Below are positions 7,334 through 21,123 of a stretch of DNA of 64,000 bases, one piece after another. Numbering within the stretch: position 1 is the first letter of the stretch; each line of letters starts with the position of its first letter. Source of the stretch: Basidiobolus meristosporus CBS 931.73 (taxonomy: Eukaryota; Basidiobolomycota; Basidiobolomycetes; Basidiobolales; Basidiobolaceae). Below the pieces are notes generated by a model. The model worked only from the letters and a program-made list of their open reading frames with translations. It did not search any database and was not told the origin of the DNA. The translations under genes were made by a program, and so were the position numbers. The stretch covers positions 1 to 64,000 of the forward strand of contig MCFE01000007.1 in assembly GCA_002104905.1 (NCBI GenBank), read 5' to 3'.

Positions 7334-10252
7334 ATGAATGACTCAGTAGCATCGTTCGTATCGTCCCTGCTGTTTAACTTGGGGACGGCTGGAGGACTTT
7401 ATGCGGCGTATTCTGTGGTACGCCACCTCGATCGCAGCATATACGAGCCAAGAACATATATGGTGGAAGAGGAGTAAGGATATCCATTACAACTTACTTC
7501 ACAGTGTCAATTCTTAGAAACCATTATCACTCAGGAAACGACCACCGAGATTAGGAAGAAGCCCATTTGCGTGGATTATATCCGTATACAAAACACCTGA
7601 TAGGATCCTTCTGCAACGGGTTGGCTTGGACGCATTCGTTTTCCTCCGATTCATAAGGATGTGCCTTACCATATCTGCCATAATGACTATTGTGTCTTTG
7701 GTTGTACTTCTACCTGTAAATACTATGAACAAGGGCAATGGTCGTGGTATGAACTATTTTAGCATCAGCAATGTCACCAAGCCATCCAATTTTTGGGCCC
7801 ATGTCGTACTGAACTATCTGTTCACCGGTATGATGTTGAAGTAACCCTCCCTGATATCGCTGCTAACTGACCTACGTTTTGTGCAGGAATTATCCTTTAC
7901 TTCATGTATAGGGAAACTAGTGAATATATCAGGCTACGACAGCAGTATTTAATGAGCCCTGACCATCAAAACAACCCAATGGCGTCTACAGTTCTAATAA
8001 CCGGTATACCCGACAAGCTTAATAACCCCGAGAGCCTGGCGAAGGTTTTTTCACTATACCCAGGAGGTATCCGAAGGATTTTCATCAACAAGTAAGATTC
8101 TACAAACGGGCTGGGATATCGTATCGTATCGACTAAACCAAGCATTGTGTAGAAATGCCAGCAAACTCAACAAGGATGTTATCAAACGCCGCAATATTCT
8201 GGGCAAGCTTGAGCAAGTGGAATCGGATTTCATAATGGACTGTTTGAAGGATCCCACCAAAACACATAAGCGGCCTACACATCGCCCCGGCTGGATCCCG
8301 TTTAGAGGACCCAAGGTCGACTCCATAGATTATTACAAACAAGAGTTGGCAAAAATCAATGCGCATATCCTCGAGCAGCAAAAAGATCCATCCAGGTTTT
8401 CTCGTAGAGCGTCTGCTTTCATTACATTCCGGTCCCAGATTTCGGCTCACTTGGCGGTACAAGCGCTAGCATACAATAAACCACTAGTTATGGAAGGCAG
8501 ATATCTCGAAGTCAATCCCGAGGAGGTTATATGGGAGAATCTTAACATGTTTTCCCTTGAGAGATATTTCCGTAAGGCAATAGCAATTGGCTCCGGAGCT
8601 GGACTGGTTATCTGTTGGTTTATTCCAAGTATGTCCCAAAAATTGCAACAGTAAGCATACTCTTACAAGACGAAACTAACAGTTAAATCTTTCTAGCCGC
8701 TTTTGTGACCTTCCTGTTCAATATTAACCGGCTTGCTGGAGTGATACCGCCATTGAAAGGTATTACCGAATGGAGCCCAGCAATCATTGGCATCATCCAG
8801 GGTATATTACCATCCTTGGGCATGTCTCTCTTGATGAATCTTCTCCCCCACGTTTTGTCAAGTAAGTTGCCTGTAATTATTTTTCGTCCCGAAGAGTTAT
8901 TGACACGGCTATAGTAATCTCTCGGTTTGAAGGATTGGTCCGTGATAGCGACATTCAAATATCAGTCATGTCCAAATACTTCTTTTTTCTGGTACCTTAA
9001 CGCTTCTACCATACATTCTAAACATATCACTTATTTTAACATATTATAGATCATCAACGTATTACTGGTCAATACATTTGTTGGTGGAATTTTCAATAGC
9101 TTGGAGGAGCTTAGCAAGAACCCGAGCGCAATAATAGATCGCCTTGCCACAAACCTTCCCAACTCATCTACGTTTTTCATCACCTACGTGATTCTAAATG
9201 GGCTCTCTGGAGGAGCTAAAGAACTCTTGCAAGCAGTTCCATTCTTATTAAGATTTGTAACAACCTCTCTACTACCGAAAACTCCTCGTAAATTGACCAA
9301 GTTGAAAGCTATGCCTCGAATCCAATGGGGCATTTTCTTTCCCCAACATACCCTGGTGTTCGTCATTGGTAAGAGTGTATCTGGAATGGCGTTACCAACA
9401 CCCTTTTTTTGGAAAGTATTAATAGCAATTTCTCTGTTTTAAGGCACTGTATACTCCACCATCGCACCATTACTGCTGATTTTCGTCACCCTGTATTTCC
9501 TGATATTCTACTTTGTGTACCACCACCAATTCCAATATGTCTACGATTTTAGCAAATTCCAATCGGGTGGCCTTCTGCTTCCCAAAGCCATGTATCAGAT
9601 GTTTGTTGGCCTATACATCTTCCATCTGACTTTGGCTGGGTTGGTCTCAGCCAAAGGGGCTTATGCGCAGCTGGTTATGCAAATAATCCTACTGGTTATT
9701 ACCATTGCAGCTAATCTCTATGGTCTACGCGGGTTTGGACCGTTGATCAAGTATCTCCCCATAAATGTTGTGGAAGACTCATCTCTTGTTGGACTGACAG
9801 CGGAGCGGGCAAGTGAGGAAGGATATGCCGAAACAATCAGTAGCATGAGAACGGACTCAGATTCGTCAATTATTCAAATGCAGCCACTAGGAAACGGTGA
9901 AAAGGAAGAGAAATTTGAACACGAGTCGTTTACGGGGAGCTCTCACGACTCCATGCAGCCTACGCTATATGTTAGTAAGCCCAGGGTAAGGTCCAAGGTC
10001 CCGGGACCGCCAATATATAACCAAGGACCTGACTCGGCATTCTTACACCCGGCACTCCGTGATCCTGTTCCAATTGTATGGCTACCGAAAGATACATTGG
10101 GGATTGCCGATAAAGAGGTGCATTCCTTGGAAATGCATGGCCAACCGGCCACTACTGAGTATTCATCTATAGACAATATTACCGGAAATATCCGGGTATC
10201 TATATGGACTGCCCCTTCCCTGCTGCACCTACAGCACTCCCACCACCGATGA
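7334..10252 (+). CDS. CSC1/OSCA-like calcium-permeable cation channel (DUF221)
   Basis: Model: join(7334..7473, 7535..7827, 7887..8091, 8153..8628, 8697..8861, 8915..8991, 9050..9368, 9444..10252), 827 residues, all junctions in frame. The protein has the CSC1/OSCA/TMEM63 layout: an N-terminal transmembrane segment, then YEPRTYM, a hydrophobic pair ending NYLFTGIILYFMYRE, RLRQQYL, a cytosolic region with VLITGIP, and a cluster of pore helices (AFVTFLFNINRLAGVIP; ILPSLGMSLLMNLLP; FVIGTVYSTIAPLLL; YQMFVGLYIFHLTLAG). The C-terminal tail of about 150 residues is polar and Ser-rich. Family members are osmotically or mechanically gated channels of the plasma membrane or vacuole/ER; which one here is not visible. 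Introns are 53-75 bases. Confidence 0.92.
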
Positions 10253-13200
10253 TATGTGTTGTTGCTACGCATATACCACTTTGAGGCCACTCTATATATA
10301 ATATATCGAGCATCCTTGAAATTTAGCATCTCTGATTTCTACTTGCGTCTCCGGTAAGAAAGATACAAGGCTGAGCCACATTCTCTCGATCCACAACAAA
10401 GATAGTGGCATTGATACGGTTAAGGTGTGAGCTTCATATCGATCGATAACTACTTACCACGCTCATATATACTTTTATGTCGACCTGTCAGTATGCGTCA
10501 CATCGGTTAATTGAAGACATATGTATAGATGCCGAGTATTGTGGTGTTCAACCGAGAATCTACCGTTTAGAAATAAACAATGTATGTGGGAAGCACAAAT
10601 CCAGGCTGTGATATGGAATGGTATTTGTTGAAAGTTTGGCATGATTAGAAGCTCACTACTACAAAATTTCCGAGGAGAAAATATCTTGCAAGATATCGGA
10701 ATATATTTACCAATAACAACCAAGAGGCTAATATCATTGGAGGTGAACTAACCATTTCGAAGGTAGTGCCCGAGATAAGCACATGAGAATAGGAGGCTAC
10801 TGGATGCTATCAGGTAATATATTGATGGAACACCTCAACGATTAGTGTAGGACCTGTGGTCTCGAAAATGGTGGCTCTATAGTTCTAGGATCGAATCTAC
10901 CACTAAATCTTGGAGTAACCTACCAAACCCTTGTTGCAGAAATGTTTATCAGATATATTATCTCATAGCACCTGCAATGCAACATAAACTTCAAGATTCG
11001 ACAATTCCGTAACAAAAAGGCATGGTTTTGAGAACTTCGCCCGATGGGGAGCGGGTATTGTGAAGGATAATACCTGAATACCGAAGAGAACGTCAAATGT
11101 CTTGGATCAAAACAATATAGGTATTGGATTGGTAGTGTTGATTGCACAACTGTCGCGTAACTAATTGGTACTCCAATCGTTTCCCGCTTGGAAAGGTAGT
11201 ACAATCATAAGCAAACCTAGAACACGACACATCAGCCTGAGTGGAATATCGAATTGAAAATCCTGGGCATATTTCTTTTCGGAAATGCAGTGATATTAGT
11301 GCCTTCGGGCCGTAGCGCTGATGATTGTGCAAGTAATCTTAGAGTGGCTTCCAACAACCGATTTCCGATATCGACGCACAGTTAGTGTGCTCGATTATCT
11401 CTGATTTGTGAAGATGGTGGATTGATGACTCTCATTGCCAGGGCAATGGTGACCTACCATCTTGAGTGGACTCAGGCCTCGAAGGCACAAGACCTTACTT
11501 GAGATCCAGATTATCATTCTGCCTGCTCGCCACCATCTAACCAAGCACACCATTAGTCTTACGCTCTTGCAGAGATGTGTCAGAAACTCTGCTTCGATAA
11601 GGGTCTGGAAATTCCAGGTTGAAGAGGCATACGGTCAGCCATAGTGGCCTCAAGAGCCATCGGTCTAGAATATAATTTCAATTTATTGCATTCTACACTA
11701 CATCACACATTCTATGAACTTGGCAAACTAGCTGAATTCAGGGACAGTCCTGTATACATTACTTGGTGGGATTCCGAGCCCGACCCTCAGCCCAATGATT
11801 GGCCAGTCTCTGTAGGTCATTTGTGGGACGAACCTTCAAAGCCTTGGTCATATTACTTGCACGCAACTATGGAAATGACATTCGTAGCACAAAGTCTAAC
11901 CAGTTTTCATTTAAAAATGGTAGAACAGTCAAATGTTCACCATACATGTTAGGCATTGCAGACACGTGGCTCATTGGGGAGTATAGTTGGTCCATCGCAT
12001 TGGAATATTTGTTATGAGGTAATAGAGGGTTTGGAATGGGGGGCCCTAAAAATAGGCATTTTTTTCACATGCCTTATCTCGGGTTATCATTGGCCGTCTA
12101 GAGAGATGCTAAGTAGCGAGGAATAAGCCGTTGTCGGAGATCTGTGATCGGATACTCTACAGATCTTCCTCAACCCGATCCAGTGGTAATGTTATCAACA
12201 CAAGCGACATCAGTACTTACAACGCTTTAAACTCTCCTCCTAGCTCCTTTAAGGTTGCATTGGTATTGTAGATCAGAAGCACTACAGCCTTTGCTTGCAT
12301 TTCACAACGTCTAGTAGTATTTAGACCCTTAGATGGCCAGATTAGGCGGTAAACAAGCTTCGTTTCCTGAGTATAATCACTTTGTGTGTAGGATGTTTCA
12401 GTGAGTGCTCTTCATCGGAAGTGATCGCCTGAAATCGATTTCAATGGTTACTAAATGAAGGCGCTTCGGCAATTTTTCGCTACATGTCATACTAATAGAA
12501 AAGCTAAGCCCACATGGGAGATTCTGAAGGAATATTCCGGACTTGTATGTACGCTCCTGATTCAAGTTTTTTTGACTCACGTGAAATAGGGAATGTCAGC
12601 AATTCACATATGCTCAAGAGTGGCTCGTAGTCTCGCCATTAATTGTGAGGGGGCCTGCTCCTGAGAAACTTTAATATGCTTGAGTGATCTGGTAAGCATG
12701 GGCCTTTTGCCTAATTCGCCAAGGTTTGCCGTACTAGATTTGGCGACGAAATATACCTCCAAATCCCACCCATGTACAATGACAGATATAGTAAGCATTA
12801 ATAAGGTACCGAGATTGAGTACACGCTTCAGCCAATCCCTTCAAATGACTCCAGCAGTCCAATGGTGTACTTCGAAGATGATCTAATATTCGCTATTTGG
12901 ATTTCCCATGCCTAATATATGTAGTGTGGCTTTCCTAAGTGGGCCCAGGATATGAATGTCACGGTTACTTCTCATTCTCGCTGTATTCTCGTCCTTGCCG
13001 TTTTGAGTCAGACACAGGCTGTTCCAGTTGACAACAAATAGCATAGCCGTAGGTAGAGCTACAAATTCTCTCATTGCTGGTGTATGAGCTTCTCTGGGGC
13101 AATGGGTTTATTTTCCGATTCCAAACTCGCACTTGAGTGATTTATTGCCTTCGACATGGCACTTGGGCCAGCTGCTGCTTTATGTACTCCCCTTAAGCAA

Positions 13201-14217
13201 ATTCGGCGCCAGTCATTTCAATATCTCTGATGTTGATAGTAGCACTCCTCGCCTTAGTGACTCGCCAATTCCATTTGTTATGAGCTTTGTGACATGTGTA
13301 ATAAATCATCATCTGTACCCAAAATTGATGATTTTTCCGTACCACGGTTTTCCAGGCCTACAGTGACATAATTAGATCCCTTGCTCTCTTACCAATAGAG
13401 GAATGGGACCAATTTTTAGAGTAAAGATTGAGTACAAGGTGACCATCATTAGCCAATAGTTTGGCAGGTTTGAGCCATGCAAAGATGGTGAAAACCCATA
13501 GGGAATGTGAGATCTTAAATCCCCAACTACTTGGAACTCTTGCATCTCTTCGTAGGTTGGGTGTACTCGATGAAACAAACAAAGTAGGGGGCTTGAGTGA
13601 ATACCTGTGGCCCATGTATTGAACCGCCAGTGTCTGTTTATTCATCTGGTTCCGTTTGGGCGTGCGGTGAGCTAACGGTTGGGTGCATATTGGGATGCAA
13701 TCAGCGTCTCACGAAAGTCTCGTCACATTCTAATCAGTCAGTGTTACTTGACCCTATCTTGAGCCTCTTTCGTCAGAAGAAATATTGCATGTACAAATAC
13801 AACCACGAAGGGGGCTCATAGATTTTGCATACACCCTGGAATATGAAGCAACTGGTAAAGAATAAGGGTCAGAATAAATTCTAGCCATTTAAAGTTTATA
13901 TTTGTTTCATTATTGTTAATTGTACTTATTTACATTTCCTGTACGCCATTTCTTCCTAGATAAGCATGCCATTGATAAAAGCTGGCTATACCAAGAGATC
14001 AATAGAATTAAACTTTCGGATTCCGATAATTGATAGCCTCTTATCATCCAATTGATCCGAGGAGCCAATCAGCTACTCCCAACTGATCATGAGCCCAGCT
14101 CACCAATAACCAGAGAAGAGTTAAAGTGATATTTCAAGGCCTCCAAGCTCCCTAACTTTTCACGCTTCACTATTCTATATCACTCAGGCAATACTCACAC
14201 CAGGGAAGCTTGAAGTC
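10253..14217. other. Gene-poor region of 4 kb
   Basis: Only short open frames on both strands. The longest with an ordinary start is 11644-11952 (102 codons, motif ITWWDSEPDPQPNDWPVSVG), whose residues match nothing I know and which has no visible splice partners. No tRNA, rRNA or element signature was found. The last several hundred bases, AT-rich and ending CACACCAGGGAAGCTTGAAGTC before the next start, probably hold the promoter of the bHLH gene. Confidence 0.45.
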
Positions 14218-16196
14218 ATGGATCCTTCTTTGCAGGCATCATATGATTTCTCCGAGTTTGATCTCAATCTTATGAACGAGTTTAGTCTCGACAACTCAGA
14301 GCTCCATATGTTACCTCATAACCACTCACAACCTCACCTGCTACATAATCAATTTAGCCACACAATAGACAAGGCTACTCACTTTCTACAGCCAGAAACA
14401 CCAAATACCCAACCCGCAGTCGAGCAATTTCAATATCCTCACCACCAGCCAACTCCAGCCCAACCAACACAGAGCTATGTTGAGCGTGAAGGATATCAAC
14501 AGGAGCAGCAATATCAAAATACTTCGCTAGCGTTCTCTACTACTATGAACGCGAATGTTATGCCTAGTCCACTATTTACTGCAACTCAGCGAAGTAACAA
14601 TGTACAACAGCTCCCAACACCAAGCAGCTCCGGTCAGCTTATTGGCAGCAACGACTGCACCTTTATGTCTCCTTTTACCTTTTTCGACCAAACCGGTGCT
14701 ATCGTGGAGGAAGGCATAGACGAGGACGAGGTACCAGAGTTTGGCTTCCGTAGGACAGTGGAATGTTACTAAATTGGTACATTTTCAAATATAGTTATTG
14801 TTCACACCATTAGTATCTCCGGCCATGACTCCATCCCAGCCCTTCTCGAACTCTCTCTCTGCCTCACTAGTCACTGAGACATTTTCCCCACTCACCTCCC
14901 CTGCTCTTGGGCCTAATCATGCAAAGTACACTCGTAGCTATAGCAGCATTCCAAACCTGAACCTAGGTAGCTCGCTAATGCATACCATGATTCAGCCACC
15001 GCCCCCACGTTCAAAATCGTTGCTAAGTAACAATGAAGAACAAAAGGCTATAGACAAATCGGTAGCCACAAAGGTCAATGGTAAAATTAAAACTCCCGCA
15101 TCGAGAGCTGTTACCCAGCGAAAACGTCCTTATCCAGAACGGCGCTTTTCGGCTACCCCTTCTTCGCTGAGCACATCAACTACTCTTTCCGCAGGATCGA
15201 CTGGTAAATTTGTTGTACTACTTCTATCCAGGTAATCGACACTAATCGCCAAACTTGCAGAGACTGAAAAATCAAATGAAGAGTCCGTGGTTTCACCAAT
15301 AACGCCGGCTTCTCTAATGAAACTAGATGGAAATCAAACTATCCGAAAGGCATCTGGAGGTGCACCCAGGCCATCTCCAGTTCAGCTGCCACTCACCTCA
15401 CCTTCACTGGGTCCTTCCCTAATGATGTCGCCTACGATGTGTACTACTCCGACCTCCCCAGCAGTCACAAGTGCCTTCAAATCACCAGGCCTTCAACCAC
15501 TTATCAGTCCAAATCTGAAGCCGTTACTACCTGGAGGTAAGTTGCGGACCTCACCATTAAAGTGACCTTGAAGCTCATCCGAACGCACTAGGGGGAACCA
15601 ACGATGTTGCTCTAAAGCTTGCAACCAAATCCAATTATCAGAACATTCTGGAAGGAAACTCAACGTAAGTATAAGATTGGTGAGATCTCCTAATCTCGAA
15701 CTGACTTTTTGAACGAATTCTTAGCTCTCTGGGACTAAGGTATAACACTGATATACATTCCGGTATTGAACTACGACGAACAAGTCACAAAGCAGCAGAG
15801 CAAAAGCGCCGCGACTCGCTTAAACAGTGCTTCGAAAATCTGAGAAGCGTGATACCCGAGATCGAGGAAAAAGCACCCAGCAAAGCCTACCTGCTGAAGA
15901 AATGTCAGTTAACTTTGATACCGATTTCATTTCACTGCAGTAGACTAAAGTGAGACTTTCTTTTAGCATACGACCACATCCTCACTCTGGAGACGCAGGT
16001 TAGGGAACGTGACCAATATATCACCATGCTACGGGATCAGCTCCAATCCAATGGAATAGCCCCACTAGATGGCGAAGTAGGGAAATCTGAAATGCCAAGT
16101 AGTGAAGACAGCCATCAATGTATCCCCATGAATGCTATATCCGCACTAGAATCATCTGACATACCTCTCACAACCAACGCATCTACGGTGAAATGA
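14218..16196 (+). CDS. bHLH transcription factor
   Basis: Model: join(14218..14749, 14814..15203, 15261..15536, 15592..15664, 15725..15903, 15967..16196), 559 residues. The N-terminal two thirds are low in complexity (Gln/His/Pro-rich, then Ser/Thr/Pro-rich with repeated SPxxxP and LTSPxLGP motifs), as expected of an activation region. Near the C-terminus is a basic helix-loop-helix domain: basic part RRTSHKAAEQKRRDSL, with the H, E and RR positions that contact E-box DNA, helix 1 KQCFENLRSVIP, a loop, and helix 2 SKAYLLKKSYDHILTLE. A short heptad-like extension follows (VRERDQYITMLRDQL). The domain class is clear; the target pathway is not. The start is the first ATG of the open frame. Confidence 0.88.
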
Positions 16197-18137
16197 AGGC
16201 CATGTTTTCGCCACGGCGCCATAGGCCTATTGTGTAGCAAAAGCTTGGCCGAAATATAGCGATTTCCACCCTCTTGCGGAGATCATCTAACCAAGAGGTA
16301 TATGTTTCTATTGAGTTTATTTACCGCCGAACGAGGCAATGTAAATTCAATGCAGCAGATATAGCGACTGCCGCCATCACCAATCCCATATATGCATAGT
16401 TTGATGAACATCCTCTAGGAAGAGTTCTAGTTCAAATGCCCTTCAAAGACTCGGGAAATGTATAAATCATAATTGAAAGTGAGCTATTGCATACCCCCAC
16501 TCCATGTATTGAATTCACTTGAGTTTGTTTGAATTGCTGTGCTTTAGATTCCCAACGAGGCAGATAGTATCAATTTCACGCCGATACCCCTTGATTTGTA
16601 TGTATCTTTGACATTTGTACATTGGCTTCATTCAGTTCCAACGTTTCATAATCATATTTGCGTTGGAACAACTCACATCAGTAAATCTACACATAGCTGT
16701 ATGATCAGCCGACATTAGGAAATGGCACCTCCCAACATTGTAAATCATCAGCTATTTAGGAGCATCAACCTCACCTTATCTGGCTCTGAGTGTCAGATCC
16801 GATAGGTGAAGCTAGATTCGGAGCAAGAACGAGCCCTAGCCAATTAGGCTACGTAATAGGGGTTATCTCTCGGATAATTCGAGAGAACAAGGAAATCCAT
16901 GACATTACGGCTTAGATAGATGTGAGAATTATCGGTGAGTGCGATTTCCCCCGAGGGCCTCTCAGATTAAATTTCCCGTTGTTCAACCATAAGTTTGTCT
17001 TTCCAGTTTAAGAAACTATCCATGTTACCATGGGTTTGTACTTGGGCTTTTGATTGGTCATTTAGGTCATTGTTAATAGGGATTTATGCCATAATTACCC
17101 TACATGAGATCAACTCTGCGCCCCACTTTCCATCTACCCCTATTATCGCCTTCCATGTTGGCGCAAGGAAAGGGACGACTTCGTGGAGATGTTGTCTCAT
17201 TCAGTCCTATAAGAGGATTCATGTGGGCCTTCCAACCCATTAACCTCAACAGCATCTCTATGCGTTCTGTGTACATCCTCATGCAGTAGTGCACTGTTGA
17301 TTGATGTTGGATATTAACCGCTGATTTAGGAGGACGCGGAGCCGATGGCTGGTGGGACGAAGAAGCTTCTCGAATTCAGCAATCATCGGAAAGGCAGCAA
17401 TAGCGGGCCCTGAGGATCCAAGTGCCCACAGTCTGAAGCATATTTAGGCTTTACATAACACCGTCCTCACCCTTTTGGTTAGCTAGAATCCGAGCATCAT
17501 ATGATACCAGAACACGATTCTGATAATCATGTAGGCTTGATTGTCTGGATTTGCAAGATTCCGACAAGTGTCGCCTGATGTAAAAATGACCAAGACTGAA
17601 TTCCCACTGCATCACCGTGTTGCTTACATGGGCCAGAGATTCACGTGTCTCGGCAATTGGCTCAGAGTGGACGTTGGGTTACATTTATATGGATTAGCTT
17701 TTGAAGAACATTCTCTAGTTCTCTGAGGGGTTCTGCTTTGCAACGATCTTGAATCATTCGGGTAATCAGATCTCTTGAGAGCATTCTGGACGTGTGCGTG
17801 GTAGTTGACTCCAGCCGAGATTCTTACCTCATCCTGACGACGTTTGTTACCGCGGCGCGCTCATAACCATCAATAGCCGGGTAGTAGCAAGGGATTGCCC
17901 ATTTGATCACACCGTCATACCCTCTGCAGGGATTTAACAAATAGTCGGATATGGATGTGGTTAATGTGATCTGGTTGTGGATTACAAATGCAGGAATGCT
18001 CATGACTTGGTTCTATCATTTTGTTCACAACAATGAGCTGTCCGAAAAGACCATAACTGGTGAGATGCTTCTGATTGATGGATCAGGAAAAAAGCGTGTT
18101 TTAATAAACCGTTGCTATCTATCCCTAGGCGATGGAA
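16197..18137. other. Intergenic, 1.9 kb
   Basis: This is the stretch between the 3' ends of the bHLH and sirtuin genes, which converge. Several short frames exist (for example 17951-18166) but none has a recognisable motif, and they overlap each other on both strands. I see no RNA gene or element. Confidence 0.5.
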
Positions 18138-19122
18138 CTACATGGTATTCACCAAAGCCCTCGTGATTTCAGAAACAACAGGCAGGCAGGGGATGTCGAA
18201 CTTGAGATTCGCAATGTCATCAGCTCGTGTTTTGCCTAGGTTGACTATGGCCACTGGAACTTGACGTTCTCTGGCTGCCTTAACTATTCTGTATGAGGAA
18301 AGAGTGGATAAGGTGGTGCCTAGGACTAGTACTGCGTCGCTATTCCTTTCCATGGATTGGGCTCGTGTGGCCGTCTCGATATCCAGGTTGTCCCCGAAAA
18401 AGACGACAGATGGCTTCAATATACCATGGCATTGGTCACACTTGGGATAGGAAAATCTTGTATACGAAAAGTCACCAAGCTCAACGTCACCGTCGGGATT
18501 CATGTGGGGAAATTCACCTTTGGCCTGGAAACCTCTCAAAATTAGCTCCACTTCCGGGTTCATACGGGATAGCTCCATTTGGATTTGTTCTCGGCCATAG
18601 GTCCGTTTGCATTCAATGCAGTTCACCCTTTGTATGTTTCCGTGGAGTTCTAACAGGTTTTCAGTCCCCGCTTCCCGGTGCAGGTTATCAACATTCTGGG
18701 TAATTAAGCCGTTGGTGATGCCGGTTTTCTCTAGTTCTGTAATCGACCTATGAATATCGTTTGGCTTTGCACGAGTCATTTGAGAGTACCCGATGAAGGA
18801 GCGAGCCCAGTACCGCTGACGGGAGGTATGGTTTGATACAAACTGTTGGTGGAATATGGGTTTGTAGTTTTTGTTGGTTACATAGGTGCCCTCAGCTCCT
18901 CGATAGTCAGGGATCCCTGAATCGGTGCTGACTCCTTTGAGCACGTCAAGTAACAGAGATAATGTTAGTGACCTAAATGCAAGCCTCTGCTAACGGGGCG
19001 GTTTACAGAAGGTTGAACTTACCTGCTCCGGTAATCACCAAAATCCGCCCGACATTTGGTTTGATAAAGTCAAGCAGCTTAGTTGCTTCAGTGGTTACTT
19101 TTGCCCGTGGAACTGGAAACAT
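18138..19122 (-). CDS. SIRT4-like NAD-dependent protein deacylase (Sir2 family, class II)
   Basis: Model: complement(join(18138..18934, 19023..19122)), 298 residues. The exon junction restores the NAD-binding motif GAGVSTDSGIPDYR. Then come RQRYWARSFIGYSQ (characteristic of SIRT4), TQNVDNLHREAG, ELHGNIQRVNC with the catalytic His, zinc ligands CIEC and CDQC, KPSVVFFGDN, and C-terminal AIVNLGKTRADD. The QRYWAR and TRADD-type motifs favour the SIRT4 group, whose animal members are mitochondrial and act as lipoamidase/ADP-ribosyl transferase/deacylase. The N-terminus is short (about 30 residues before GAG), so a mitochondrial presequence is not evident; a further upstream exon cannot be excluded. 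Divergent from YIH1/IMPACT, about 580 bases apart. Confidence 0.9.
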
Positions 19123-19699
19123 ATACACAATGAAAAGCTAAGAACAAGGACAAGAATAAGAACAGTAACAGTAACAGTAACAAGTGGACTAGCGTCCTAG
19201 ATTAGAAATAAAGGAGTGCTGGTCCAATTAAACAATAAGAGTCATTTAGAGATGGTGCTCATTATTGGAGGAAAGACATCGCTTGGACGATTTTCAGCAA
19301 TCTTACATAATCCATTGTGGTCATTGATAAGCGGACGACTGATCACACGACTGTACTCCCCGCCAAATTACAAAGATGAGATGGACACTATGTGTGGATT
19401 TCACTGCGGCTAAACGGGCGGGTGTAGTTTGGCTTATATCGGACCCTTTCGATACGATGGAGTACTGTAGTAGTTACAACCTCCGGACCAGACGGATCAA
19501 TGCTACTCAGACACGTCTATTTGACTGCAGAAGTTATGGAGATTATGCAAAGGTCGAGTCAACCCGATTTCTTCAGGGATGTTAATCAAGAATATTCATT
19601 TGACCAAAGATTTTGCTGGCACCAGCACAAAACAGTGGGTGATTTTCAGAAAACAATAGGGATTTTATTTGTATCCATAAACATCATTGTGAGACACCT
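19123..19699. other. Shared divergent promoter region
   Basis: About 580 bases separate the start codons of the sirtuin (minus) and the IMPACT-like gene (plus). An (ACAGTA)-like run lies at about 19155-19185 (AACAGTAACAGTAACAGTAAC). No coding motif is seen. Confidence 0.4.
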
Positions 19700-20727
19700 A
19701 TGGAGAAGTTCGCCCAAAATCTATCTCAACAAGAGGAAGAGGTGCTGGCCTTATCCTCAATATATGGCGATCTGTTTACAAAAGAGCAGGACTCCGAGAG
19801 TTCTTACCTGTGCAGGGTACCTTTACAAACCGAGGAAGATTGGTACCGGGAGGTGAAAGTTAGAATCCATTTCCCACCTACTTATCCTTCGGATGAACCA
19901 CCTTTGCTAGAGCTTGTGCGTGGGAACCCTCGTTTTATGGATCATTTGACCTCCAAAGAGTTCTACGTTGATGACGACACCTTAAAGGAGCTTCTTGAAG
20001 GGCTATCTCAACTATGGGAGAATTGTGAGGTGGTGTTCACTTGGATAGAATGGATCAAGGAGTTTCTCGAAGAACGTTTAAGAGAAAAGGTCGAGCTATG
20101 GAAGCAAGAATTACAAGAGTTACCCGAGGAAAAGGAGCAGGCGGTGGTCGACTATGACCAGATTGATGAGGATGAGGAGGTTGCAGATGGCAAACCTTCC
20201 ACGGGAGCCGACAAGCCAGTAAATTGCCCCGAGATCTTTTCTGGCGAACCCTTGGTAGATCGCAAGAGTGTCTTTGTAGCCCATGTCGCCACGGTTAGAA
20301 GCGTCGAGGAGGTTAAGGCGGTGATGCAAACACTTTTGCAGGATAAGAAGGTCGCCCGCGCCACTCATAATATGTCCGCGTACAGAATTGTTCAAGAGGG
20401 GGATATCATGCTACAGGGTAAACACTACACATACACACTCACACAATAAGCTCATGTTGTATATGGATACTCATGGCTTGGCATATAGACAACGACGACG
20501 ATGGCGAAACCGCCGCTGGGAGACGTCTTCTGCATCTGATGCAAATATTGGATGTCAAAAACGTATTTGTGGTTGTGAGCAGATGGTACGGAGGAATCCC
20601 GCTACACGCTGACCGATTCAAGGACATAAATAACTGCGCCAGAGACCTGCTTGAGCAATGCGGTTACATCGAGGAGGAATCGTCCGATAAGAAGGCCTCA
20701 AAGTCCAAGAAGAAAGGTAAGAAATAG
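19700..20727 (+). CDS. YIH1/IMPACT homolog, RWD plus UPF0029 domains
   Basis: Model: join(19700..20417, 20489..20727), 318 residues. The N-terminal RWD domain (about 8-115) includes EEEVLALSSIYGD and IHFPPTYPSDEPPLLEL. A charged coiled linker rich in Glu follows. The C-terminal UPF0029/Impact domain has SVFVAHVATVRSVEEV, KKVARATHNMSAYRI and, after the intron, DNDDDGETAAGRRLLHLM and VVVSRWYGGIPL. The tail is lysine-rich. YIH1/IMPACT binds Gcn1 through its RWD domain and limits activation of the eIF2alpha kinase Gcn2, so the likely role is cytosolic control of the general amino-acid response. Length is slightly above yeast Yih1 (258). Confidence 0.92.
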
Positions 20728-21123
20728 ACTACCGCTCTGGGTCAAAGTTGCTGGATTGTTACGGAGATATATTTAAAGCCATAGCCGGTAACATGAAATA
20801 AATCCTCTTGGTAAAAGGATAGGTAACCTCAATCTGCCTAACAGTTGTACGCTAATTTCGCTACCAATAGACGAACTGACGACTCGAGCTATACAACTGA
20901 CATTGTAGCTTCATTTAGAACAACATTAGTTAGTAGATCATGTTTAACATCTATGGGAGGGAAGTACACGCGGTGTTGTAAACAAAAGGAATCTTATTCT
21001 AAGCGACCTTGTCAAGTGTGGCGTCAAAAAGAGATCGATGTGTTATTGATATTATAAGAGATAGGATGAAATGATACAAATAAAGCTCTTTGAAGTATGT
21101 TCTACCAGAAAACATTCAAGAAT
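20728..21123. other. Intergenic between converging genes
   Basis: About 400 bases between the stops of the IMPACT-like gene and the 17-exon gene. No coding or RNA motif is seen. Confidence 0.5.

Noticed and set aside
10840-10920. tRNA-like GGATCGAATCTACC
   Set aside because: No matching A box or cloverleaf; chance similarity.
11644-11952. 102-codon frame with many Trp residues in the 10-14 kb gene-poor stretch
   Set aside because: No recognised domain and no consistent splice partners. A vague likeness to the Atg5 N-terminus did not hold up residue by residue.
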